Of a stretch of DNA of 14,716 nt, positions 1 to 6,760 are shown piece by piece. Position numbers and translations under genes: made by a program. Source of the stretch: JBCBKZ01 sp039026975 (GTDB taxonomy: Bacteria > Bacteroidota > Bacteroidia > J057). The DNA is taken from NCBI GenBank assembly GCA_039026975.1, contig JBCCLI010000144.1, forward strand, positions 1-14,716, written 5' to 3'. The notes under the pieces are model-generated. The model did not search any database, was not told the origin of the DNA, and saw only the letters and a list, made by a program, of their open reading frames with translations. Within the stretch, counting starts at the first letter, position 1. Each line of letters begins with the position of its first letter.

Positions 1-753
1 GTGAAAAGCGTGGTGATCTATACTGGAGCAGTATTGTTACTCGGAGGGCTGATATGGGGCGTTTCATGGTTCCTGGCGAATCAGAGCTGTGAGATAGTCC
101 AGATGGAAATTCATGCACATCAGAATAACCACTTTGTGAGTGAAGAGACCCTACTCCCTTATGTGGAAGAGGAATTGGGCTACAGCCTTCTGGGAAGCAA
201 GATGGGAGAGATAGACCTTTTTCAGGTGGAGAGAACCCTGGACGATAGCCCTTTCATTAAGAATGCTGAGGTCTATAAGCAGATGAATGGAAGTCTATGG
301 ATGGAGGTAGAGCCTAAGACAGCTATTGCCAGGCTGGTAAATAATGACGGGAGCTATGTCTATTTGGATGAGTTCGGGAATAAGTTTCCTTCCAGTCCTG
401 AGTTTGCTGCCAATGTCATCCTGGTAAGAGGAGACTTTAATGAAGAGGCCAGCCCGGTAGACAGTTTTGCCTGCCAGACAGTAGAGACAGCCATTCCGGT
501 CTACCAGCACATTCGGAATGATGAATTCTGGAACGCTCAGATATCAGAAATCTCTATTGCACAGGATGGGCAGTTGACTCTCTACCCACAGATAGGAAAT
601 ATGTACATCAGCTTTGGACAGCCGGTGGATATAGAAGATAAGTTTGACAACCTCATGCGCTTTTACAAGCAAGTAGTGAAGAAGGTGGGATGGAAAAAAT
701 ACAGAGGGGTGAGTGTGAAGTATAGAGGTCAGGTTGTCGGCATTAAAAGGTAA
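1..753 (+). CDS. ftsQ: Cell division protein FtsQ (5' end at window edge)
   Basis: FtsQ is a bitopic inner-membrane divisome protein that links early FtsZ/FtsA assembly to septal wall synthesis. The reading frame opens with a GTG at base 1, so 250 residues are visible and the true start could lie upstream. Residues about 4-25 form one hydrophobic membrane segment after a short positive N-terminus. A POTRA-like domain follows at roughly 28-105 (CEIVQMEIHAHQN onward, with the pattern LDDSPFIKNAEV). The rest is the FtsQ beta domain, ending VGIKR. Overall similarity to FtsQ is weak, as usual for this family, so the call leans on architecture and on the place directly before ftsA and ftsZ. The gap to ftsA is 62 bp with no terminator, which suggests cotranscription. 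Confidence 0.9.
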   Translation: MKSVVIYTGAVLLLGGLIWGVSWFLANQSCEIVQMEIHAHQNNHFVSEETLLPYVEEELGYSLLGSKMGEIDLFQVERTLDDSPFIKNAEVYKQMNGSLWMEVEPKTAIARLVNNDGSYVYLDEFGNKFPSSPEFAANVILVRGDFNEEASPVDSFACQTVETAIPVYQHIRNDEFWNAQISEISIAQDGQLTLYPQIGNMYISFGQPVDIEDKFDNLMRFYKQVVKKVGWKKYRGVSVKYRGQVVGIKR

Positions 754-815
754 TCAAAGTGAGCGCTAGTCAAGAAAACATATAAAAACTTAGATCGAAT
801 TTTAACAGCAAAGCT

Positions 816-851
816 ATGTCCTCAGAAAAACCCATGCCTTCAGAAAAAATT
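816..851 (+). repeat. 18-bp imperfect tandem duplication over the ftsA start codon
   Basis: The first six codons (ATG TCC TCA GAA AAA CCC) are followed at once by a similar six (ATG CCT TCA GAA AAA ATT). Both units begin with ATG and share the TCA GAA AAA codons. The result is two in-frame candidate starts six codons apart. Confidence 0.7.
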
Positions 852-2144
852 GTGGTCGGCCTGGATATAGGCACAACCAAGATATGCGCAATTGTGGGCA
901 AGCGCAACGAATTTGGCAAGATCAACATCCTCGGTCTTGGCAAGTCGCACTCTCATGGCGTAAGCCGTGGGGTAGTGGTCAACATTGAAAAAACCGTCGC
1001 CGCTATCAAGGAAGCGATTGCAGAAGCTGAAAAGCAGTCTGGAATCAAGATAGAGGTGGTGCATGTAGGGATTGCAGGTGAGCATATCAGAAGTATGCAG
1101 CACAAGGGCATCATCACCCTAAGTAATCCAGATTTTGAGATCACTGCTGAGGATGTGAATCGTCTCCATGAGGATATGTTCAAAATAGCCACCCAACCCG
1201 GTTCTGAAATTATCCATGTTCTCCCGCAGGAGTATGCGGTAGATGCTCAGGCTGGAATCCTGGATCCGGTAGGGATGTCAGGAGTGAGGCTGGAAGGAAA
1301 CTTCCACATAGTTACCGGACAGACCACCGCTGCCAATAACATTTATAAGTGTGTGGTAAGAGCAGGCCTGGAAGTAGCTGAGCTGATATTGGAACCCCTT
1401 GCTTCCAGTGCAGCAGTCTTGACGGATGAGGAGAAGGAAGCAGGTGTTTGCCTGGTAGATATAGGTGGAGGAACCACTGACATAGCGGTTTTTGAGAATA
1501 ATATCATTCGCCACACTGCTGTGATCCCCTTTGGTGGAAACATAGTTACGGAGGACATTAAGCATGGGTGTAAGGTGATGAATAAGCACGCAGAGCTGCT
1601 AAAGGTACAGTATGGAAGTGCCTTGGCAGATGCTGTACAGGAGGACGTAGTTATCAGCATTCCAGGTCCAAGGGATAGACCCGCTAAGGAAATCCATAAG
1701 AGCTTATTAGCGCGTGTGATTCAGTCCAGAATGGAAGAGATATTAGAATTTGTGGCCGCGGAGATCAAAAACTCAGGCTATGAAGATAAGCTGGTAGCAG
1801 GTATAGTGGTTACTGGTGGTGGGTCTCAACTTCAGCATATGAAGCAGGCCGTGGAATATGTAACCGGAGTAGACACTCGGATCGGGTATCCTGGGGAGCA
1901 TTTAGCTAGTGGGCTGGTAGAAGAGGTGAACATGCCTATGTATGCTACGGGAACCGGACTGGTAGCTATGGGACTGCATACACAGGACTATGCTATTACC
2001 CAGGAAGCTGGAAAAAGAGGCCAGGGACAGGCACAACCCTTTGTGTTCCAACGTGGAAGTGGTGGGCCTAAGATCAGCTTTATAGATAAAGTGAGAAACT
2101 GGTTTGAAAGTACCTTAACAAGTACCGGAGACTTTATAGAATAA
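816..2144 (+). CDS. ftsA: Cell division protein FtsA, actin-like membrane anchor of the Z-ring
   Basis: FtsA is an actin-fold ATPase that tethers FtsZ filaments to the inner membrane and recruits later divisome proteins. The protein has 442 residues. The phosphate-1 motif is at 15-22 (GLDIGTTK). The 1C-type insertion follows, then the phosphate-2 motif at 214-222 (VDIGGGTTD) and the adenosine motif at 331-338 (VVTGGGSQ). Residues about 419-440 (KISFIDKVRNWFESTL) look like the amphipathic C-terminal membrane-targeting helix. The start is ambiguous: ATG codons at 816 and 834 are in frame and lie in a near-duplicated 18-bp unit. The second gives MPSEKIVVGLD and would be enough for the family. 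No Shine-Dalgarno sequence is visible. FtsZ lies 180 bp downstream. Confidence 0.97.
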   Translation: MSSEKPMPSEKIVVGLDIGTTKICAIVGKRNEFGKINILGLGKSHSHGVSRGVVVNIEKTVAAIKEAIAEAEKQSGIKIEVVHVGIAGEHIRSMQHKGIITLSNPDFEITAEDVNRLHEDMFKIATQPGSEIIHVLPQEYAVDAQAGILDPVGMSGVRLEGNFHIVTGQTTAANNIYKCVVRAGLEVAELILEPLASSAAVLTDEEKEAGVCLVDIGGGTTDIAVFENNIIRHTAVIPFGGNIVTEDIKHGCKVMNKHAELLKVQYGSALADAVQEDVVISIPGPRDRPAKEIHKSLLARVIQSRMEEILEFVAAEIKNSGYEDKLVAGIVVTGGGSQLQHMKQAVEYVTGVDTRIGYPGEHLASGLVEEVNMPMYATGTGLVAMGLHTQDYAITQEAGKRGQGQAQPFVFQRGSGGPKISFIDKVRNWFESTLTSTGDFIE

Positions 2145-2150
2145 TTCAAA

Positions 2151-2214
2151 CAATGTGAATGAGGATGGAGGCTGAAAATAATGATTCATTCAAAATTCAA
2201 TCATTCACTCATTG
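2151..2214 (+). other. AT-rich inverted repeats between ftsA and ftsZ
   Basis: CAATGTGAATGA (2151-2162) is nearly complementary to TCATTCACTCATTG (2201-2214). Inside this lies a perfect 7-bp pair, AATGATT (2180-2186) with AATCATT (2199-2205). The sequence is rich in ATTC/CATT runs, so part of the pairing may be low-complexity coincidence. There is no U-tract, so a terminator is not supported. It could act as an RNA processing or attenuation structure. Confidence 0.3.
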
Positions 2215-2240
2215 TCTGGAAAGATCCATTACTAGCTTTT
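2212..2240 (+). promoter_or_regulatory. Candidate promoter for ftsZ
   Basis: TTG at 2212-2214, an 18-bp spacer, then TAGCTTTT at 2233-2240 approximates the Bacteroidota pattern TTG-N19/20-TAnnTTTG, with one mismatch in the -7 box and a slightly short spacer. It would leave a leader of roughly 80 nt before the ftsZ ATG. The match could be chance in AT-rich DNA. Confidence 0.35.
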
Positions 2241-2324
2241 GAATTTGAGTTTTAACCATCGCAACCGGAACTGACAGCAACCTTTCACGCCTTCAGCTTC
2301 TTTGCGAGCTAACAAACTGGCATT

Positions 2325-3617
2325 ATGCAATTCGAATTTCCTAAACACCAAAATTCCATCATCAAAGTAGTTGGCGTAGGTGGTGGTGGTGGAAACGCAG
2401 TCAATAACATGTTTGAAAAAGGGATTGAAGGCGTGGACTTTATGGTATGTAACACTGATATGCAAGCACTTAATAATAGTGACATACCTATCAAAATAAG
2501 ATTAGGGGCCGCTCAGACAGAAGGCCTGGGGGCAGGAGCCAATCCGGAAGTAGGTCGCAAGGCTGCTGTAGAATCTATTGATGAGGTACAGGAGCTGATG
2601 GGAACTAACACTAAGATGGTCTTCATCACGGCAGGACTAGGGGGAGGTACGGGTACAGGGGCTGCTCCTGTTATTTCTCGTATGGCCAAAGAAAATGGAA
2701 TTCTCACGGTAGGTATCGTTACTACGCCTTTTAAGTTTGAAGGGCCTAAAAGGAGCCTGCAGGCAGAAGCCGGATTGCAGGAGCTGGAAGAATTTGTGGA
2801 TACCCTTATAGTGATCGACAATAACAACCTTCACAAGATTCTGGGCAGCAATATCACCATGCGTAAGGCTTTTGAAGAAGCAGATAAGGTACTGTGTGAT
2901 GCTGCCAGGGGCATAGCAGAAATCATTACTACAGAAGGCTATATCAATGTGGACTTTGCAGATGTATGTACCATTATGCGTGAAGGGGGGCGTGCCCTCA
3001 TGGGAACGGCTGTAGCTGAGGGAGAAGACAGGGCTTCCCAGGCAGTTCAGGAAGCCATTAATTCTCCTTTACTAGAGAATAATGGAGTAAAAGGGTCCCG
3101 TGCTATCATTGTGAATATCACCGCTTCTGAAGATTCTCTCCGTATGGATGAAACTACCTCTATCGTGGAGCAGGTACAAGAGTCTGCCGGTCAGGATGCT
3201 AATATCATCTATGGAATTGTATATGATGAGTCTATGGCTGATAGCCTTAGGGTGACAGTCATTGCTACTCGTTTTGAAGAGGAAGTCATGCAGCAGCCAG
3301 TAGAAGTACCTGTGAGAGAAGCGCGTAGAGCTACCCTGGAAGAGGAACTTCCCCAGCAGAGAACTTCGGAAAGAAGGCTGGATAGAAGAGAGCGGGAGGA
3401 GCGGATTAAGCGGTTAAACTCCAAGGTGTATGATTTACATGACCCTGAGAGTCTAAATGGGCTAGAGTCCACACCAGCTTATCTCAGAAAAAGGGTTACC
3501 CTGGATACGGACATGAATGAACGCCCAAGCTATTCACGTACTAGCGTAGATGAAGATTATGAGAACAACTACCGTCTGCGGGAGAATAATTCCTTCCTGC
3601 ATGACAATGTAGATTAA
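2325..3617 (+). CDS. ftsZ: Cell division GTPase FtsZ
   Basis: FtsZ is the tubulin-like GTPase that polymerises into the cytokinetic Z-ring. The protein has 430 residues. An N-terminal glycine-rich loop (VGVGGGGGNAVNNM, residues 16-29) precedes the tubulin/FtsZ signature GGGTGTG at 106-112. The T7 synergy loop NVDFADV at 208-214 keeps the catalytic aspartates D210 and D213. After residue about 320 comes a charged linker rich in E and R. A conserved-peptide equivalent follows, STPAYLRKRV, that would bind FtsA. It is not at the C-terminus: about 40 acidic and polar residues follow, ending NNSFLHDNVD. From memory, such an extension is usual in Bacteroidota FtsZ. The ATG has no Shine-Dalgarno sequence. 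The gene is followed by a hairpin and a terminator, so the cluster ends here. Confidence 0.98.
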   Translation: MQFEFPKHQNSIIKVVGVGGGGGNAVNNMFEKGIEGVDFMVCNTDMQALNNSDIPIKIRLGAAQTEGLGAGANPEVGRKAAVESIDEVQELMGTNTKMVFITAGLGGGTGTGAAPVISRMAKENGILTVGIVTTPFKFEGPKRSLQAEAGLQELEEFVDTLIVIDNNNLHKILGSNITMRKAFEEADKVLCDAARGIAEIITTEGYINVDFADVCTIMREGGRALMGTAVAEGEDRASQAVQEAINSPLLENNGVKGSRAIIVNITASEDSLRMDETTSIVEQVQESAGQDANIIYGIVYDESMADSLRVTVIATRFEEEVMQQPVEVPVREARRATLEEELPQQRTSERRLDRREREERIKRLNSKVYDLHDPESLNGLESTPAYLRKRVTLDTDMNERPSYSRTSVDEDYENNYRLRENNSFLHDNVD

Positions 3618-3636
3618 GATTAATAAGCGTCAATGC

Positions 3637-3657
3637 ACATGGGAGAATCTTCCATGT
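3637..3657 (+). other. Hairpin just after ftsZ
   Basis: ACATGGGAG (3637-3645) pairs with CTTCCATGT (3649-3657) as a 9-bp stem with one G-U pair and a 3-nt loop, AAT. It starts 20 bp after the ftsZ stop and lacks a T-tract, so alone it is not an intrinsic terminator. It may protect the 3' end of the ftsZ mRNA upstream of the real terminator at 3678. Confidence 0.5.
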
Positions 3658-3677
3658 CGCAGAGTAGTCATGAAGCG

Positions 3678-3703
3678 AGGCCTCCTGGATAGGGGGCCTT
3701 TTT
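3678..3703 (+). terminator. Rho-independent terminator of the ftsQ-ftsA-ftsZ cluster
   Basis: AGGCCTCC (3678-3685) pairs with GGGGGCCT (3692-3699) as an 8-bp GC-rich stem with one G-U pair and a 6-nt loop, TGGATA. The stem's last T begins a run of five T residues (3699-3703). It lies 60 bp after the ftsZ stop codon and is the clearest intrinsic terminator in the window. Confidence 0.85.
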
Positions 3704-3729
3704 ATGTGTAGCAAATTCTGTGTTGGCTT

Positions 3730-3971
3730 AGTTTGGCTCCGATGGAGCCATGCGTGGTGGCGCCCTGACGGGCTAATCAGATGAGGCTCTTACAGAGCCG
3801 GACTAAAATGGGAATATTAGAAATTGGAATATTGGGAGGTTTTGTGGTTAGCTCCTATGAAGCTTCCGCCTCCCATACTATGGTTGTCGTCTTCCTCGCG
3901 CGGCTCCATAGGAGCCAGGAACCACTATCCCGTTAGGGCAGCGTGTAGAATGGCTTCAGAGGAGCCAAACT
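3730..3971. repeat. REPIN-like element: two inverted 70-bp arms, each with three palindromes
   Basis: The ends are perfect 11-bp inverted repeats, AGTTTGGCTCC at 3730-3740 and its complement at 3961-3971. The left arm (3730-3799) holds TGGCTCC-gat-GGAGCCA (3734-3750), GCCC-tgac-GGGC (3762-3773) and GGCTCT-tac-AGAGCC (3785-3799). The right arm (3902-3971), read in reverse complement, repeats this order with the same spacing between palindrome centres (25.5 and 24.5 bp). Ungapped alignment of the arms by eye gives 46 of 70 identical bases, concentrated in the stems. The third stem differs by a compensated change (C-G in one arm, T-A in the other). The 102-bp middle (3800-3901) contains a direct repeat of GGAATATT (3811 and 3826) and an imperfect hairpin at 3850-3864. 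I see no coding potential and no clear target-site duplication. Confidence 0.75.
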
Positions 3972-4061
3972 TTCTGGCATGATTTTCGCCTTTTCTAGGG
4001 AAACGCCCACCTATCATATGCTGCACGGCTACGAATTGTAAGTCATATTTTATCATATTCT

Positions 4062-4646
4062 ATGAATAAACTCATTCTCTGTGGATGCTTATGTATCTGC
4101 CTGAGCAGCCTGTCAGCTCAGTCTTATTTTACTGCCGCTGGAGTCCGTGTAGGAGACGGCATGGGAATCACCGTCAACCAAAGAATCCTCAGAACATGGT
4201 CTGTGGAAGGTATTCTCCAGTCCCAACCTAATGATGTGATAAGTACCACATGGTTAGTCAAAAAGCATGTAGGTATATTCTCCAGAGGCTTTAATGTTTA
4301 CTTCGGGGGAGGGGCACATAATACCTGGGGGGGAGAAACACCCAATAGAGGGATAGATGGCGTATTTGGGATGGAGATGAGTATCTCCCGGGTAAATATC
4401 TCCCTGGACTATAAACCAGCTATTAACCTACAAGGAGGGCCTGTCTATCAGGGGCAGGGTGCTTTATCAGTTAGATATATTCTGTTTAAACCTACTAAAA
4501 AGAATAAGCAAAGCTGGAAAGAGAAGGAGAAGTATGGTCGCCAGAAGCAGCGGGCTAAAAAGAAAGATAAAAAAGCTAAACTCAAAGATCAGCAACGAGC
4601 CCACGGGGATAAGGCTGGCATGAATCTTCCTAAGATAAAATTATAA
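4062..4646 (+). CDS. Small secreted or outer-membrane protein with a lysine-rich tail, function unknown
   Basis: I do not recognise this 194-residue protein. Residues 1-19 look like a Sec signal peptide with four cysteines at 7, 9, 11 and 13, and a likely cut after SLSA before QSYF. No convincing lipobox is present. Residues 20-142 alternate hydrophobic and polar residues, with many Gly, Tyr and Trp (VRVGDGMGITV, GFNVYFGGGAHNTW, GALSVRYILF). This resembles a small outer-membrane beta-barrel or beta-rich periplasmic protein. The last strand-like stretch ends in F142. Residues 143-194 are then abruptly basic and low in complexity, with many Lys, Arg and Gln. Such a tail after a terminal strand is unusual and might contact peptidoglycan, lipopolysaccharide or nucleic acid. 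The gene stands alone, 90 bp downstream of the repeat element. Confidence 0.75.
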   Translation: MNKLILCGCLCICLSSLSAQSYFTAAGVRVGDGMGITVNQRILRTWSVEGILQSQPNDVISTTWLVKKHVGIFSRGFNVYFGGGAHNTWGGETPNRGIDGVFGMEMSISRVNISLDYKPAINLQGGPVYQGQGALSVRYILFKPTKKNKQSWKEKEKYGRQKQRAKKKDKKAKLKDQQRAHGDKAGMNLPKIKL

Positions 4647-4702
4647 ATCTCCTGAATCCATTTCAGATTAAAGGCAGCATTTTTCCGTAAACAATCTCTC
4701 CT

Positions 4703-5248
4703 TTACTGATTTTTAAGCGGAATACAAAAGGTCTTACATATTCTGTCATAAAGTTGATTATCACTTTTCTTAGAACATGTTGTTACCTCCTGTCCTAGTC
4801 TTTGGTAGAATGGAAAAGACTTTGGGTGGCTACTGCTGAGGTTGATAGACTGGAATCCTTTGTTGGCGTAGTGGGGGATAATCACAGACTTAAGCCAGTA
4901 GCTGCCATATCCCTGGCCCTTTTCTATGAGATGGAAATATTTCAAGAGAATGCTATTTCTGGGATCTATATTTTCATCTAATTCGAGCTTGTCTAACTGA
5001 CCTCCTACAATGGTTAGGACCCCTCTGACTTTCTGATATTTCTCCAGGCTGTGTATGTCATACCATATCCCCTCTGTTTCATTTAGTTTTTCCATAAACT
5101 GTATGGCATGGTAAAGCTCATTATAGTCATCCCAGTCATTCTCTAACTTCCAGCTTACATAGTGGCTTATAGGGAGATATAGTGCTGGGCTAAAAGTTTT
5201 ATGTAATATAAAGCTTACCTTATTTTCTAGGGTACTAATGAGCTTCAT
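4703..5248 (-). CDS. GNAT-like N-acetyltransferase domain protein
   Basis: This 181-residue soluble protein carries a recognisable GNAT motif A in its second half. KYFHLIEKGQGYGSYWLK contains the Q-G-Y-G-S acyl-CoA pyrophosphate-binding loop, and it is followed by the helix-strand stretch IIPHYANKGFQSINLSS and by FYQRLGQEV, the usual end of the fold. The N-terminal 100 residues are poorly conserved and match nothing I know, so the substrate is not predictable. I place the start at ATG 5248. An upstream TTG at 5251 would add one residue only. The gene converges with the secreted-protein gene (56 bp apart) and lies 178 bp downstream of ribD on the same strand. Its tail (KSDNQLYDRICKTFCIPLKNQ) has no special features. 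Confidence 0.7.
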   Translation of the reverse strand: MKLISTLENKVSFILHKTFSPALYLPISHYVSWKLENDWDDYNELYHAIQFMEKLNETEGIWYDIHSLEKYQKVRGVLTIVGGQLDKLELDENIDPRNSILLKYFHLIEKGQGYGSYWLKSVIIPHYANKGFQSINLSSSHPKSFPFYQRLGQEVTTCSKKSDNQLYDRICKTFCIPLKNQ

Positions 5249-5286
5249 CAATTAAGGGCTGGTTAATGGATGATACGTATGGAACC

Positions 5287-5304
5287 ACTCATGGGAGAAT
5301 GAGT
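5287..5304 (-). other. Short hairpin in the ribD to GNAT intergenic region
   Basis: ACTCAT (5287-5292) and ATGAGT (5299-5304) form a perfect 6-bp stem with loop GGGAGA. It lies just upstream of the GNAT-like gene, in the 178-bp gap after ribD. There is no T-tract on either side, so its role is unknown. The same gap holds GTGATCAC (5353-5360), the core of the operator-like site found before the SDR gene. Confidence 0.3.
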
Positions 5305-5426
5305 TCTCACAAAGGAATTACCTAAGATGATGAGGGGTTGAAGTAGGTGATCACTATAAAAGGAAAAACGAGCTTAGAATGTGTATGGTACCCTCCAGAG
5401 TCAGTTGGTTATGCAATTAGTGCTAA

Positions 5427-6485
5427 TCATAGTAGAAGCTGCTTAAGATCTGCGGACATCCCGTAAAAGAGATGATCCTCCCCTAAGTCCCGCTGGTAAT
5501 CAAGAGAAATATCATCAGGTAGGAGGGGCCCATACAGCCCATTAGCTATATAGGTCTTGCCAATGAGTTGATAAATCTCATCATACAGCCCCAGGTCTAT
5601 AAAGTCATTCAGGACCCTAGCTCCCCCTTCCACTAAGATGCTTCCTATATTTTCCTTCTGATACAGCTGTGTTAATAAAGCAGGTAACTCCCAGTCAGTA
5701 GGGTTTATATACCTTACCTTTTCTGTTTGAGGAATCTTTTGATCTGTGAGTATCAAGCTAGGATATCCATCCTGGAATATTTGTAGGTCTTTTCCTAACT
5801 GGGCCTCCCTGTCAAATACCAATCTTAAGGGGTGTCTGCCGGGAAATTTTCTGGCGGTGAGCTGGGGATTATCAATCTGAGCAGTATTTCTTCCTATGAG
5901 AATAGCCTGATGGAATGCTCTCAATTTATGGGTGAAGGACTTACTCTCTTTTCCCGTGATGGCTACCTGTGTAGGATTACCCGTCTGGTCTTTTCCCGCT
6001 ATGTATCCTTCCGGGGTTTCTGCCCATTTGAGACTGATGTAGGGCCTCTTTAGCAGTTGATTGACAAAAAACTTACGTAAAAACCACTTGAAGGGAAGGG
6101 GATCTTCTGCCATTTCTACCTCTATACCAGCCGCTTGTAACTTCCGTACGCCACTGCCAGCTACTTTTGGATTGGGGTCTAAGCAGCCAATAATCACCCT
6201 AGGGATTTGATGTTTAATAATAAGGTCTGCACATGGAGGGGTTTTCCCGAAGTGGCTACAAGGTTCCAGGCTTACATAAATGGTACTTGAGGAAAGGAGG
6301 GAAGGGTCTTTTACAGATCGAATAGCTTCTACTTCTGCATGGGGAGCGCCTAGTTGGGTGTGGTATCCTTCGCCTATGATATTACCTTCATGGACAATGA
6401 CTGAACCGACATTAGGATTAGGTTCTGCTGCAGTCTGGCCTAAAGCAGCAAGCTGTAAACATCTCTGTAAATATGGCTTAGGCAT
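5427..6485 (-). CDS. ribD: Bifunctional riboflavin biosynthesis protein RibD (deaminase/reductase)
   Basis: RibD performs the second and third steps of riboflavin synthesis. It deaminates 2,5-diamino-6-ribosylamino-pyrimidinone phosphate and then reduces the ribose side chain with NADPH. In the 352-residue protein, the N-terminal cytidine-deaminase fold has the zinc site H49-A-E51 and PCSHFGKTPPC (C76 and C85), with E51 as the proton shuttle. The reductase half begins near 146 (RPYISLKWAETPEGYIAG) and includes ILIGRNTAQIDNPQLTAR and the late SILVEGGARVLNDF motif. I chose the ATG at 6485 (MPKPYLQRCL). A GTG at 6515 is also in frame but falls inside the SRP RNA and adds residues unlike RibD. 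The ATG lies only 6 bp after the SRP RNA's T-tract, with no Shine-Dalgarno sequence. No other rib gene is in the window. Confidence 0.95.
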   Translation of the reverse strand: MPKPYLQRCLQLAALGQTAAEPNPNVGSVIVHEGNIIGEGYHTQLGAPHAEVEAIRSVKDPSLLSSSTIYVSLEPCSHFGKTPPCADLIIKHQIPRVIIGCLDPNPKVAGSGVRKLQAAGIEVEMAEDPLPFKWFLRKFFVNQLLKRPYISLKWAETPEGYIAGKDQTGNPTQVAITGKESKSFTHKLRAFHQAILIGRNTAQIDNPQLTARKFPGRHPLRLVFDREAQLGKDLQIFQDGYPSLILTDQKIPQTEKVRYINPTDWELPALLTQLYQKENIGSILVEGGARVLNDFIDLGLYDEIYQLIGKTYIANGLYGPLLPDDISLDYQRDLGEDHLFYGMSADLKQLLL

Positions 6486-6491
6486 GGTCAC

Positions 6492-6586
6492 AAAAAAAGG
6501 GCAAGCATATCGCACCGATCAAGCTCTCTACCGTTGCTTCCTTCCGGACCTGGCGGGGTTCAAGGCGATCTGGTCGTACACCTGCC
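6492..6586 (-). ncRNA. ffs: Signal recognition particle RNA, bacterial small type (4.5S-like)
   Basis: The minus strand contains the SRP helix-8 signature: CCAGGTCCGGAAGGAAGCA, with the GGAA tetraloop and the asymmetric internal loop bound by Ffh. The ends pair: GGCAGGTGT at the 5' end (6586-6578) matches ATGCTTGCC (6508-6500), and further stem is formed by CGACC/GATC with GATCGGT. The transcript is thus about 88 nt plus a run of seven T residues (6498-6492) that can serve as its terminator. The 5' end at 6586 is predicted from the terminal stem and from the promoter box ending 6 nt upstream. The RNA guides membrane and secreted proteins to the Sec translocon together with Ffh. The next base run leads straight into ribD. 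Confidence 0.95.
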
Positions 6587-6591
6587 GGAGG

Positions 6592-6622
6592 CAAAAGTAC
6601 ACCGCATTCAAATAATTCACAA
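6592..6622 (-). promoter_or_regulatory. Bacteroidota-type promoter of the SRP RNA gene
   Basis: On the minus strand TTG (6622-6620), a 20-bp spacer and TACTTTTG (6599-6592) match the Bacteroidota housekeeping consensus TTG-N19/20-TAnnTTTG. The -7 box is a full match. The predicted transcription start at 6586 lies 6 nt further on, exactly where the paired RNA begins. Confidence 0.85.
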
Positions 6623-6760
6623 GAGAGAATTCACTTTATATTACCAGAATGTTAATTGCCTATTTTCTGTGAAGGAAGGAGTACTATTTGATTAAGTCCG
6701 TATCTATTCTTTAGAGAAATGTAGTATTTTTAACCTAAACCAAACCCAATTCTCACACAT

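Noticed and set aside
3730..3971. Reading the inverted element as a CRISPR array or a MITE
   Set aside because: There are no regular identical repeats with unique spacers, and no clear target-site duplication flanks the 11-bp ends. A REPIN-like repeat fits better, although a MITE is not fully excluded.
5353..5360. GTGATCAC before the GNAT-like gene as an operator
   Set aside because: Only the 8-bp core is palindromic, it is single, and it is about 105 bp from the start codon, so it is too weak to call.
6486..6515. N-terminal extension of RibD from GTG 6515 (MRYACPFFVT...)
   Set aside because: It would translate the 3' end and T-tract of the SRP RNA and does not resemble RibD. The ATG at 6485 fits the family.
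6280..6615. Plus-strand open frame of 111 codons across ribD and the SRP RNA
   Set aside because: It lies antisense to ribD and ffs, has no recognisable domain, and its composition is that of a shadow frame.
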